Part shown: one piece after another, positions 45,415-53,116 of the stretch
Layout: the number at the start of each line of letters is the position of its first letter
How positions within the stretch are numbered: the stretch's first letter is position 1
Assembly: GCF_007858185.1 (NCBI RefSeq)
Contig: NZ_VFES01000011.1
Span: 124,001 to 188,000, forward strand
Reading direction: 5' to 3'
From: Pseudomonas grimontii
Lineage (GTDB): Bacteria > Pseudomonadota > Gammaproteobacteria > Pseudomonadales > Pseudomonadaceae
Length of the DNA: 64,000 nt
Translations under genes and position numbers: made by a program
The notes under the pieces: generated by a model
What the model was told of the DNA's origin: nothing
The model's input: only the letters and a program-made list of their open reading frames with translations
Databases searched by the model: none

Positions 45415-46158
45415 TTAACTCATGTACATCCCGCCGTTAACCGGGATTGTAGCCCCAGTCACGTATGCCGCACCGTCGGATGCCAGGAAAGTGACCACAT
45501 TCGCGATCTCTTGAGCCTGACCCAGACGGCCCAGCGGAATCTGCGTCAGCAAGGCTTCACGCTGTGCTTCCGGCAGTTCGCGGGTCATATCGGTGTCGAT
45601 GAACCCTGGGGCCACCGAGTTGACCGTAATCGACCGCGAGCCGACTTCACGCGCCAGTGCACGGCTGAAACCTTCCAGGCCGGCCTTGGCGGCTGCATAG
45701 TTTACTTGGCCTGCGTTGCCCATGGCACCCACTACGGAGCCAATATTGATAATTCGGCCCCAACGCGCCTTGGTCATGCCGCGCAAAACGCCCTTGGACA
45801 GGCGAAACAGACTGTTCAAGTTGGTATCGACCACGTCGTACCACTCGTCGTCTTTCATGCGCATCATCAGGTTATCGCGGGTGATACCCGCGTTATTCAC
45901 CAGGATTGCCGGCGCACCGAACTGTGCAGTGATCTCGGCCAGTACGGCAGCCACGGACTCATCACTGGTCACGTTCAGCTCAAGGCCGGTGCCCTGAACG
46001 CCGTTTTCCTTCAGGGTCGCGGCAATACGCTCGGCGCCCGAAGCGGAAGTGGCGGTGCCGATCACAACGGCGCCCTGACGCCCCAGTTCCAGGGCGATCG
46101 CCTGACCAATGCCACGGCTCGCGCCGGTAACCAGTGCAACTTTACCTTGCAGACTCAT
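45415..46158 (-). CDS. fabG: 3-oxoacyl-ACP reductase
   Basis: The 247-residue SDR has T-G-A-S-R-G-I-G near 11, N-N-A-G-I near 86, catalytic Ser (I-G-S-V) and Y-A-A-A-K near 151-155. It reduces 3-oxoacyl-ACP with NADPH. The ATG has GGAGAAGCC upstream. A 191-bp gap to acpP likely holds the acpP promoter. Confidence 0.97.
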   Translation of the reverse strand: MSLQGKVALVTGASRGIGQAIALELGRQGAVVIGTATSASGAERIAATLKENGVQGTGLELNVTSDESVAAVLAEITAQFGAPAILVNNAGITRDNLMMRMKDDEWYDVVDTNLNSLFRLSKGVLRGMTKARWGRIINIGSVVGAMGNAGQVNYAAAKAGLEGFSRALAREVGSRSITVNSVAPGFIDTDMTRELPEAQREALLTQIPLGRLGQAQEIANVVTFLASDGAAYVTGATIPVNGGMYMS

Positions 46159-46182
46159 GCAGGCTTCTCCTAAGTTCGGGGA

Positions 46183-47121
46183 TCAGGCCAGCGCCGCACG
46201 AGCGGCAGCGAAGGCATCCGGGGTATTGAGGTTGGCAGTCGACACGCCGTCGGCGCAGCGCTTGTTCAGGCCGGCCAGGACTTTGCCCGGGCCGCACTCG
46301 ACCAGTTCGGTGGCGCCATTGGCAGCCAGGGTCTGGACCGACTCGACCCAGCGCACAGGCTTGTAGAGTTGCTCCAACAGGTCGCGCTTGAGGGTGTCGA
46401 GGTCGGCGGCCACGGCCGCGCTGACGTTCTGCACCAGCGGGATCTGTGGCGCCTGCCAGTTGATGGCAGCGATGGACTCGGCAAAACGCTCGGCCGCCGG
46501 GCGCATCAGCTCGCAGTGCGACGGCACGCTCACCGGCAACGGCAATGCACGCTTGGCACCACGCGCCTTGCAACCTTCGATGGCACGCTCGACCGCCGCC
46601 TTGGCGCCGGCGATCACCACCTGGCCTGGGGAGTTGAAGTTTACCGCGCTGACCACTTCGCCCTGGGCCGCTTCGGCGCAGGCTTCGATTACGACGGCAT
46701 CGTCCAGCCCCAGGATAGCGGCCATGCCGCCCTGCCCGGCCGGAACGGCTTCCTGCATCAGCTGTCCGCGACGCTCGACCAGCTTGACCGCCTCAGCAAG
46801 GGTCAGGCTACCCGCCGCGACCAGGGCGCTGTATTCGCCCAGGCTATGGCCGGCCACGAATGCCGGACGCGCACCGCCTTCGGCCAGCCACAAGCGCCAC
46901 AGGGCGATCGAAGCGGTCAGGATGGCTGGCTGGGTTTTATCGGTTTGATTGAGCTGCTCTTCCGGCCCTTGCTGGGTCAGCGCCCACAGGTCGTAACCCA
47001 GGGCCTCGGAAGCTTCCTTGAACGTGTCCAGGATCAGCGGGTATTGCGCGCCCAGCTCGGCCAACATGCCGAGGGACTGCGAGCCCTGCCCTGGAAAGAC
47101 GAATGCGAGGGATGTAGACAT
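46183..47121 (-). CDS. fabD: malonyl-CoA-ACP transacylase
   Basis: The 312-residue protein has F-P-G-Q-G-S-Q near 9-15, nucleophile Ser in G-H-S-L-G-E near 92, and the His in P-S-H-C near 200. It loads malonyl groups onto ACP. Order plsX-fabD-fabG-acpP-fabF is that of other gammaproteobacteria. Confidence 0.97.
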   Translation of the reverse strand: MSTSLAFVFPGQGSQSLGMLAELGAQYPLILDTFKEASEALGYDLWALTQQGPEEQLNQTDKTQPAILTASIALWRLWLAEGGARPAFVAGHSLGEYSALVAAGSLTLAEAVKLVERRGQLMQEAVPAGQGGMAAILGLDDAVVIEACAEAAQGEVVSAVNFNSPGQVVIAGAKAAVERAIEGCKARGAKRALPLPVSVPSHCELMRPAAERFAESIAAINWQAPQIPLVQNVSAAVAADLDTLKRDLLEQLYKPVRWVESVQTLAANGATELVECGPGKVLAGLNKRCADGVSTANLNTPDAFAAARAALA

Positions 47122-47246
47122 GTAACAAGCCCCTAATGATCTGGTCGTCGGAAATGGTCGCTCCTCGGTGGGAGCGCACGAAACTGACAGATTGGATGGT
47201 CAATTGAACTGGCCGGTCACATTTAAGCATTCCCAGGCCAATTCGC

Positions 47247-48257
47247 CTAAGGCAACAGGTCCTCAAGACGGCCGTGCAAGCGTTGCGGCAGGTTCTCCTG
47301 AATCTCGATCACGGCCCGCGCGATCGCACTTTGGAAGCCCTCCACGCCCGCCGAACCATGGCTCTTCACCACTATGCCCTGCAAACCGAGAAAACTCGCA
47401 CCGTTGTGCCGCGCCGGCGCCAGGTCAGCCTGCAACCGGCGCATCAATGGCAGCGCCAACGCACCCACCAGGCGCGACGCCAGGTTTTGCCTGAACAAGG
47501 CCTCGATACGCGTGGCGATCATGGTCGCCAAGCCTTCGCTGGATTTAAGCAGGATATTGCCGACAAACCCATCACACACCACCACATCCGCTTCGCCACG
47601 GTATAAACCATCGCCTTCGACAAAGCCGATGTAGTTCAAGCCCCGCGCGCCCTGCAGCAAGGCAGCGGCAAGCTTGACCTGCTGGTTACCCTTGATGTCC
47701 TCGGTGCCGATATTCAGCAAAGCCACCCGCGGCCGGGCCACCCCCAGCGCTTCGGCGGCCACCGAGCCCATCACGGCAAACTGGAATAAGTGTTCGGCAC
47801 TGCAATCGACGTTCGCGCCCAGGTCCAGCAACTGGCAATAACCTTTCTGCGTCGGAATCGCCGCCACCATCGCCGGACGGTCAATTCCCGGCAGTGTCTT
47901 GAGCACATGCCGCGACAACGCCATCAGCGCACCCGTGTTGCCGGCACTGACACAGGCTTGCACCTTGCCATCACGCAGCAGCTCCAGGGCCACTCGCATC
48001 GAAGAGTCAGGCTTGCCGCGCAGGGCAGTGGCCGGCTTTTCATCCATCGCGATGGTTTCGCTGGCGGGCGTAACAGTCAGGCGCGCGCGATCCACCACCG
48101 GATGGCTGGCAATCAGTTCTTCAAGGAGGGAGGGTTGACCGACGAGGGTCAGGTGCAGCGAGGGCGTAGCAGACAGGCTGGCAATGCAGGCCTGAACAAT
48201 GCTGCGGGGACCGAAGTCCCCGCCCATTGCGTCAATCGCGATGACTTGAGCAGACAA
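47247..48257 (-). CDS. plsX: phosphate acyltransferase PlsX
   Basis: The 336-residue protein begins M-S-A-Q-V-I-A-I-D-A-M-G-G-D-F-G-P and contains S-A-G-N-T-G-A-L and C-D-G-F-V-G-N, all PlsX hallmarks. It turns acyl-ACP into acyl phosphate for phospholipid synthesis. The start is TTG at 48257, 4 bases after the rpmF stop; no better start aligns with the family. Confidence 0.96.
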   Translation of the reverse strand: MSAQVIAIDAMGGDFGPRSIVQACIASLSATPSLHLTLVGQPSLLEELIASHPVVDRARLTVTPASETIAMDEKPATALRGKPDSSMRVALELLRDGKVQACVSAGNTGALMALSRHVLKTLPGIDRPAMVAAIPTQKGYCQLLDLGANVDCSAEHLFQFAVMGSVAAEALGVARPRVALLNIGTEDIKGNQQVKLAAALLQGARGLNYIGFVEGDGLYRGEADVVVCDGFVGNILLKSSEGLATMIATRIEALFRQNLASRLVGALALPLMRRLQADLAPARHNGASFLGLQGIVVKSHGSAGVEGFQSAIARAVIEIQENLPQRLHGRLEDLLP

Positions 48258-48261
48258 GTGA

Positions 48262-48444
48262 TTACTCGTCAGCGCCCTTGTCGATCACTTTACGGCCACG
48301 GTATACGCCTTCTGGCGATACGTGGTGACGCAGGTGAATTTCACCGGTGGTTTTTTCTACAGACAGAGTGCTTGCCGTCAGGGCATCGTGCGAACGACGC
48401 ATGTCACGGGCAGAGCGGGATTTTTTGTTCTGCTGAACAGCCAT
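48262..48444 (-). CDS. rpmF: 50S ribosomal protein L32
   Basis: The 60-residue basic protein begins M-A-V-Q-Q-N-K-K-S-R-S-A-R-D-M-R-R-S-H-D, the L32 signature. Non-zinc form: it lacks the CXXC...C motif seen in some L32 proteins. Good AGGAG site. It sits between yceD and plsX, the conserved order. Confidence 0.98.
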   Translation of the reverse strand: MAVQQNKKSRSARDMRRSHDALTASTLSVEKTTGEIHLRHHVSPEGVYRGRKVIDKGADE

Positions 48445-48457
48445 AATTGATTAACTC

Positions 48458-48988
48458 CTAAACGTTTGGGTCACGCTTTAACTGCGCCAATACACTGAAC
48501 GGGTTGGACCGCGTTACCTCGTCCTCGCTCGGTTCGGACTCGTCATCGAGACCCGCCGGCTGCTGGCATTCTTCCGGATGATGAGCAGGCACAATGGGCA
48601 AGGCGAGCAGAAGCTCATCCTCGATCAGTGCATGCAGATCCAAAGGATCTTCGCCCAGTTCCAGCACGTCATAACCTTTCGGCAACGACTGGGTATTCGC
48701 ACCCTCCTTTACCACAGCATAACTGCACTCGCTGTGAATCGGCAGGGTGACCAGCTCAAGACAACGCTGGCAAACCATTTTGACCTCGGTGTCGATAAAG
48801 CTGTGAATTACCACAGATTTACGTTCATCTCGTTCAAAAACGAATTTGGCCTGCACCGTACCGACAGTGTCGGAAAGCGGGTCGCAGAGTCTCTCCAAAT
48901 CGGCCAGCAGCAACTCACCTTGAAGGGAAGTGCCACGATCAGCCAATTTGCGCGGGTCAACGTGAGGTGGAATCGGGTCATTCAACAT
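48458..48988 (-). CDS. yceD: YceD family protein (DUF177)
   Basis: The 176-residue protein has the DUF177 C-x2-C zinc-like pair in V-C-Q-R-C near 87 and a C-terminal C-Q-Q-P segment. In E. coli and plants the family is linked to 23S rRNA accumulation, which fits its place before rpmF. The ATG at 48988 (M-L-N-D-P-I-P) is the family start. It lies 13 bp before rpmF. Confidence 0.9.
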   Translation of the reverse strand: MLNDPIPPHVDPRKLADRGTSLQGELLLADLERLCDPLSDTVGTVQAKFVFERDERKSVVIHSFIDTEVKMVCQRCLELVTLPIHSECSYAVVKEGANTQSLPKGYDVLELGEDPLDLHALIEDELLLALPIVPAHHPEECQQPAGLDDESEPSEDEVTRSNPFSVLAQLKRDPNV

Positions 48989-49093
48989 AGGCGCAGCATT
49001 ATAGGGATGCACCCAGCCATGTCAAAGGAAATTCAACCCTGTGCGTCGGCCGGTCGCCCCGCTAGAATCGGCGGCTGCCTTGAGGAGACGTAG

Positions 49094-49672
49094 ATGCTGC
49101 CTTTATTACTCGCTTCCAGCTCGGTTTATCGCCGGGAATTGCTCAGCCGCCTGCACCTGCCGTTCATCTGCAGCTCGCCGGATATCGACGAAAGCCACGC
49201 TGCAAATGAGTCCGCCGTGGATCTGGTCAAACGCCTGGCCGAACAGAAAGCCCGCGCCCTCGCCGCCAGCCACCCTGGACACCTGATCATCGGCTCAGAC
49301 CAGGTTGCCGCATTGGAAGGCCGCATCATCGGCAAGCCCCACACTTTCGAAAATGCGCGCGCGCAGTTATTGGCTGCCAGCGGCAAGCGTGTCAGCTTCC
49401 TCACCGGCCTGGCCCTGCTTAACAGCCAGACGGGGCACTGCCAGGTCGACTGCATACCCTTTACCGTGCACATGCGCGAGCTGGATGCAGCACGCATCGA
49501 GCGCTACCTGCGTATCGAGCAACCGTATGACTGCGCGGGAAGCTTCAAGGCTGAAGGGCTGGGCGTGAGCCTGTTCCAAAGCACCGAAGGGCCGGACGCG
49601 ACCAGTCTTGTCGGCTTACCACTGATTCGGCTGGTGGACATGCTGCTCTGCGAAGGCGTGCAAATCCCTTAA
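49094..49672 (+). CDS. Maf-family nucleotide pyrophosphatase (YceF-like)
   Basis: The 192-residue protein has L-L-A-S-S-S-V-Y-R-R-E near the N-terminus, S-D-Q-V-A near 70 (catalytic Asp), and K-P near 82. Maf proteins hydrolyse non-canonical nucleoside triphosphates; this member resembles the YceF (m7GTP) subfamily. GGAGACGTAG lies before the ATG. It is divergent from yceD, as in P. aeruginosa. Confidence 0.93.
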   Translation: MLPLLLASSSVYRRELLSRLHLPFICSSPDIDESHAANESAVDLVKRLAEQKARALAASHPGHLIIGSDQVAALEGRIIGKPHTFENARAQLLAASGKRVSFLTGLALLNSQTGHCQVDCIPFTVHMRELDAARIERYLRIEQPYDCAGSFKAEGLGVSLFQSTEGPDATSLVGLPLIRLVDMLLCEGVQIP

Positions 49673-49688
49673 GAACACTGCAAAACCA

Positions 49689-49720
49689 AATGTGGGAGGG
49701 GGCAAGCTCCCTCCCACATT
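49689..49720. repeat. compact REP palindrome
   Basis: AATGTGGGAGGGGGC-AA-GCTCCCTCCCACATT, a back-to-back copy between the convergent maf and sppA genes. Confidence 0.87.
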
Positions 49721-49744
49721 GTGATCTACGACAGACTTGAAATC

Positions 49745-50728
49745 TCAGCGCAGCGTCGGGCCCTGGAACCCCATGTACAGCGCCAGCTTCTCCGCCACGC
49801 TGGCACCGAGTTTCTTGGAGAAACGATCAAACGGCGATTCCTCAACGGTGAAGTCCACCAGTTCTTTCTCGCCGATCACGTCCCGTGCCACCAGGCTGGC
49901 ACTGCCCAAACCATCGATCAGCCCCAGCGGCAACGCTTGCTCGCCCGACCACACCAATCCGGAGAACAGCTCCGGATGCTCTTTATCCTTCAGTCGATCC
50001 CCACGCCCCTGCTTCACGCTGGCAATGAACTGGCGATGGGTCGTATCGAGCACCCCCTGCCAAAACTGGGTTTCATCGGCCTTTTGCGGCTGGAACGGAT
50101 CAAGGAACGACTTGTGCTCGCCCGAGGTGTAGGTGCGACGTTCAACACCCAGCTTCTCCATGGTGCCAACAAACCCATAACCGGCCGCCGTCACACCGAT
50201 GGAGCCCACCAGACTGGCCTTGTCGGCGTAGATCTGGTCAGCGGCACTGGCGATGTAATAGGCGCCCGAGGCACCCAAGTCGGAAATAACCGCGTACAGC
50301 TTGATATCCGGATGCAGGCCACGCAGACGGCGAATCTCGTCATATACATAGCCCGATTGCACCGGGCTGCCACCTGGGCTGTTGATGCGCAGGATCACGC
50401 CCTTGACCTTGGGGTCTTCAAACGCAGCTCGCAGGCTGCTGACGATATTGTCGGCGCTGGCGGGCTCCTTGTCGGCAATCACACCGCGCACTTCGATCAG
50501 GGCGGTGTAGCTGGCACCACGGGTGGCGCTTTTTTCCATGTCCATCAGCGGGCTGAACAACGCCAGCATGAGCAACAGGTAAGTGAAGGTCAGCAACTTG
50601 AAGAAAATCCCCCAACGCCGCGCACGGCGCTGCTCCTGGACGCCAGCCAGAAGCGTCTTCTCCAGCAGTTTCCAGCTCTTGTCGTCACCGCTTTCAGCCT
50701 TTTCAGGCGCTTTCCACTCATCACTCAT
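49745..50728 (-). CDS. sppA: signal peptide peptidase SppA (S49 family)
   Basis: The 327-residue protein has an N-terminal transmembrane helix (about 43-62) and the S49 core: G-G-S-P near 119, the nucleophile Ser in L-G-A-S-G-A-Y-Y near 157, and catalytic Lys in the K-E/K-D region near 210. It degrades cleaved signal peptides at the membrane. It is the short, single-domain form. Order sppA-HAD-rluC follows P. aeruginosa. Confidence 0.93.
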   Translation of the reverse strand: MSDEWKAPEKAESGDDKSWKLLEKTLLAGVQEQRRARRWGIFFKLLTFTYLLLMLALFSPLMDMEKSATRGASYTALIEVRGVIADKEPASADNIVSSLRAAFEDPKVKGVILRINSPGGSPVQSGYVYDEIRRLRGLHPDIKLYAVISDLGASGAYYIASAADQIYADKASLVGSIGVTAAGYGFVGTMEKLGVERRTYTSGEHKSFLDPFQPQKADETQFWQGVLDTTHRQFIASVKQGRGDRLKDKEHPELFSGLVWSGEQALPLGLIDGLGSASLVARDVIGEKELVDFTVEESPFDRFSKKLGASVAEKLALYMGFQGPTLR

Positions 50729-50749
50729 GCCATCAACCCCAGCAAAGAC

Positions 50750-51412
50750 TTATTGGGCCCGGCCGAGCCAGGCCTGCAATTCAGAAAAATGATCAATCGT
50801 GACCCTCGGCTCGTATTGCTGCAACGCCTCGGCGGACTGGGCGCCATAGCTGACGGCCACGCTGTCCATGCCGGCGTTGCGCGCCATCATCAGGTCGAAG
50901 GAGGCATCACCCACCATCAACGCCTCGCGCGGCGACACGCCGCAATGGGCGAGGATCTGCTCCAGCATCAGAGGGTGAGGTTTGCTGGCGGTTTCATCCG
51001 CGGCACGGGTGATGTCGAAATAATCTTCCCAGCCATGGGCGCTGAGCACCCGGTCCAGCCCGCGGCGGGCCTTGCCGGTGGCGACGGCCAGGTGATAGCC
51101 GTCGGCGCGAAACGCCTCCAGCGACTGCGCCACACCCTCGAACAACGGCGAAGGTGTGGCCTCCAGCGCAATGTAGTGATCAGCGTAATGGTCGCGGAAC
51201 GTCACCAGTTCAGCGTCGCTGATCTGGGGATACAAGGTACGGATCGCCTCGGGCAAGCCCAGGCCGATAATGCCTTTGACCGCCAGGTCCGTGCACAGCT
51301 CAAAGCCCGAGCGGGTCGAAGCCCTGTGCATCGACTCGACAATCCGACCAATGGAATTACACAGGGTGCCGTCCCAATCGAAAATCAGCAGCTTGTAGTC
51401 AAGGTGCGACAC
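50750..51412 (-). CDS. HAD-superfamily phosphatase (Gph-like)
   Basis: The 220-residue HAD hydrolase has D-W-D-G-T-L near 10-15 (nucleophile Asp), A-T-G-K near 112, and G-D-A-S-F-D near 167. Similar to phosphoglycolate-type phosphatases; the true substrate is unknown. GTG start at 51412 overlaps the rluC end by 14 bp, so it is coupled to rluC. Confidence 0.92.
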   Translation of the reverse strand: MSHLDYKLLIFDWDGTLCNSIGRIVESMHRASTRSGFELCTDLAVKGIIGLGLPEAIRTLYPQISDAELVTFRDHYADHYIALEATPSPLFEGVAQSLEAFRADGYHLAVATGKARRGLDRVLSAHGWEDYFDITRAADETASKPHPLMLEQILAHCGVSPREALMVGDASFDLMMARNAGMDSVAVSYGAQSAEALQQYEPRVTIDHFSELQAWLGRAQ

Positions 51413-52358
51413 TCAAACGCTCCACGGTCTTGGCCCACATCTCATCGACCGGCGCCTGCAGCTTCAGCTCACCGCCGTCAGGCAGCGGCACAGTAAGCAT
51501 GTAGGCGTGCAGGAACAGGCGCTTACCGCCCAGATCGCGGATTTCCTTGGAGAAACCCTCGTCGCCGTACTTGGTATCGCCGGCGATGCAGTGGCCGGCA
51601 TGCAGGGTGTGCACACGAATCTGGTGGGTACGACCAGTCACCGGCTTGGCCTCGACCATGGTGGCGAAATCGCCGAAGCGGCGCAGCACCTTGAACAGGG
51701 TCAGGGCTTCCTTGCCCTCCTCGTCCACTTCGACCATGCGCTCGCCGGAGCGCAGGTTGCTCTTCTGCAAGGGCGCGCGGACGCTCTTGATCGAACTGGC
51801 CCAGTTGCCACGCACCAGCGCCATGTAGCGCTTGTCCACGCCATCGCCGCGCAGGGCGGTGTGCAGGTGGCGCAACATGCTGCGCTTCTTGGCGATCATC
51901 AACAGGCCGGAGGTGTCGCGGTCCAGGCGGTGGACCAGCTCCAGCTCCTTGCAATCCGAACGCAACTGACGGAAGGCTTCGATCACGCCGAAATTCAGGC
52001 CGCTGCCACCGTGAACCGCAATACCGCACGGCTTGTTGATCACGATCAGCTTGTTGTCCTCGAAGACAATCGACGCCTCAAGGCGTTGCAACAGGCCCTG
52101 GGCCAATGGCACGGGCTCATCACGCTCAGGTACGCGCACTGGAGGCACACGGACAATATCGCCCGCCTGCAACTTGTACTCAGGCTTGATGCGCCCCTTG
52201 TTCACGCGCACTTCGCCTTTGCGCAAGATGCGGTAGATCAAGGTCTTGGGCACCCCCTTGAGCCTGGCCAGGAGAAAATTATCGATGCGTTGGCCGGCAT
52301 ATTCCGGCGAGACCTCGAGCAGCTGGACGCTGGGGGTCTGGGGGGCGGTAGTCGTCAT
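51399..52358 (-). CDS. rluC: 23S rRNA pseudouridine synthase RluC
   Basis: The 319-residue protein has an N-terminal S4 RNA-binding domain (about 18-75) and the RluA-family catalytic motif H-R-L-D-R-D-T-S-G near 145 with the essential Asp. It converts U955, U2504 and U2580 of 23S rRNA in E. coli. It is divergent from rne across a 758-bp gap, the usual neighbourhood. Confidence 0.95.
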   Translation of the reverse strand: MTTTAPQTPSVQLLEVSPEYAGQRIDNFLLARLKGVPKTLIYRILRKGEVRVNKGRIKPEYKLQAGDIVRVPPVRVPERDEPVPLAQGLLQRLEASIVFEDNKLIVINKPCGIAVHGGSGLNFGVIEAFRQLRSDCKELELVHRLDRDTSGLLMIAKKRSMLRHLHTALRGDGVDKRYMALVRGNWASSIKSVRAPLQKSNLRSGERMVEVDEEGKEALTLFKVLRRFGDFATMVEAKPVTGRTHQIRVHTLHAGHCIAGDTKYGDEGFSKEIRDLGGKRLFLHAYMLTVPLPDGGELKLQAPVDEMWAKTVERLSVAP

Positions 52359-52387
52359 GGCGGCGATGATAACAATTTTTTATGGAA

Positions 52388-52416
52388 TTGAAGCACTTAA
52401 TCATTGCTGCTATAGT
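52388..52416 (+). promoter_or_regulatory. sigma-70 promoter of rne
   Basis: TTGAAG (52388-52393), 17-bp spacer, TATAGT (52411-52416). It is the best promoter in the 758-bp rluC-rne gap and faces rne. Predicted start of transcription near 52423. Confidence 0.7.
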
Positions 52417-52422
52417 CGCGAA

Positions 52423-53116
52423 CGCCGCCAAAAGCGGCCGGGACAGAGGACTAGCGGCAAACTGCCGGCCCTGACCATCGCAATTCATCAGGACGCGAGG
52501 CCGTCCTACGGGGCTTTCGCCACCCTGGAAGGCTCGAGATTGTAACAAGCGCAGGTGACATGAGGCCTGAAGCGAGTGCAGAAAGCAGAGTGAATACTCG
52601 CGTTCTGCGCCGATATTTACGGCCAGTTCACAAAGTGCAGTCAGTCTTGAGCCGGACCACGGCGAATGCTTCGGAAACAACGCCTGTTAAGAGCTGAGTG
52701 TGAGCGCAGTCGCCCACATTCAGTCTTGTTTAGCCATGAGCGTGGACTCCCCATTGGAGAACACGGTAAATGCCAACCCGCTGCGGATTCTGCGCGCGGC
52801 AGCACCCGAATTATCAGGGATACGTGTAGGGTGGAGATGCACAACCGTCGGACCGTGTAGCACTAGGCTTATATTTAGACGCTTCATCTCGTCCACAGTC
52901 GCCGGTTGATTCCTCCTCCTGACCTTAGCTTTTGTTGAAGTGGTGCCTTTGTCACCACCGCTAACAAGCAGGACGCGTCCGTCGCGATACCGGCCCAATT
53001 GGCCGATTTTGCTGGACACTGGAGTGGCCAACCACTCTTGACGCACCTGACACCGACCGTGAGAAGTCGTGTGTGCCGAACGCCGTTTCCGGCAGCCCGG
53101 AAACCGACGGTACAAC
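52423..53116 (+). promoter_or_regulatory. long 5' untranslated leader of rne
   Basis: About 690 bases without a credible gene separate the promoter from the rne ATG. The leader has GC-rich stems (for example GCGGCC...GGCCGC-type pairing near 52426-52475). E. coli rne has a 361-base leader that RNase E itself cuts to limit its own synthesis; a similar role is likely here but the sequence looks unrelated. Confidence 0.6.

Noticed and set aside
49721..51496. 591-residue open frame antisense to sppA and the HAD gene
   Set aside because: Covers two well-supported genes on the other strand and has no recognisable domain.
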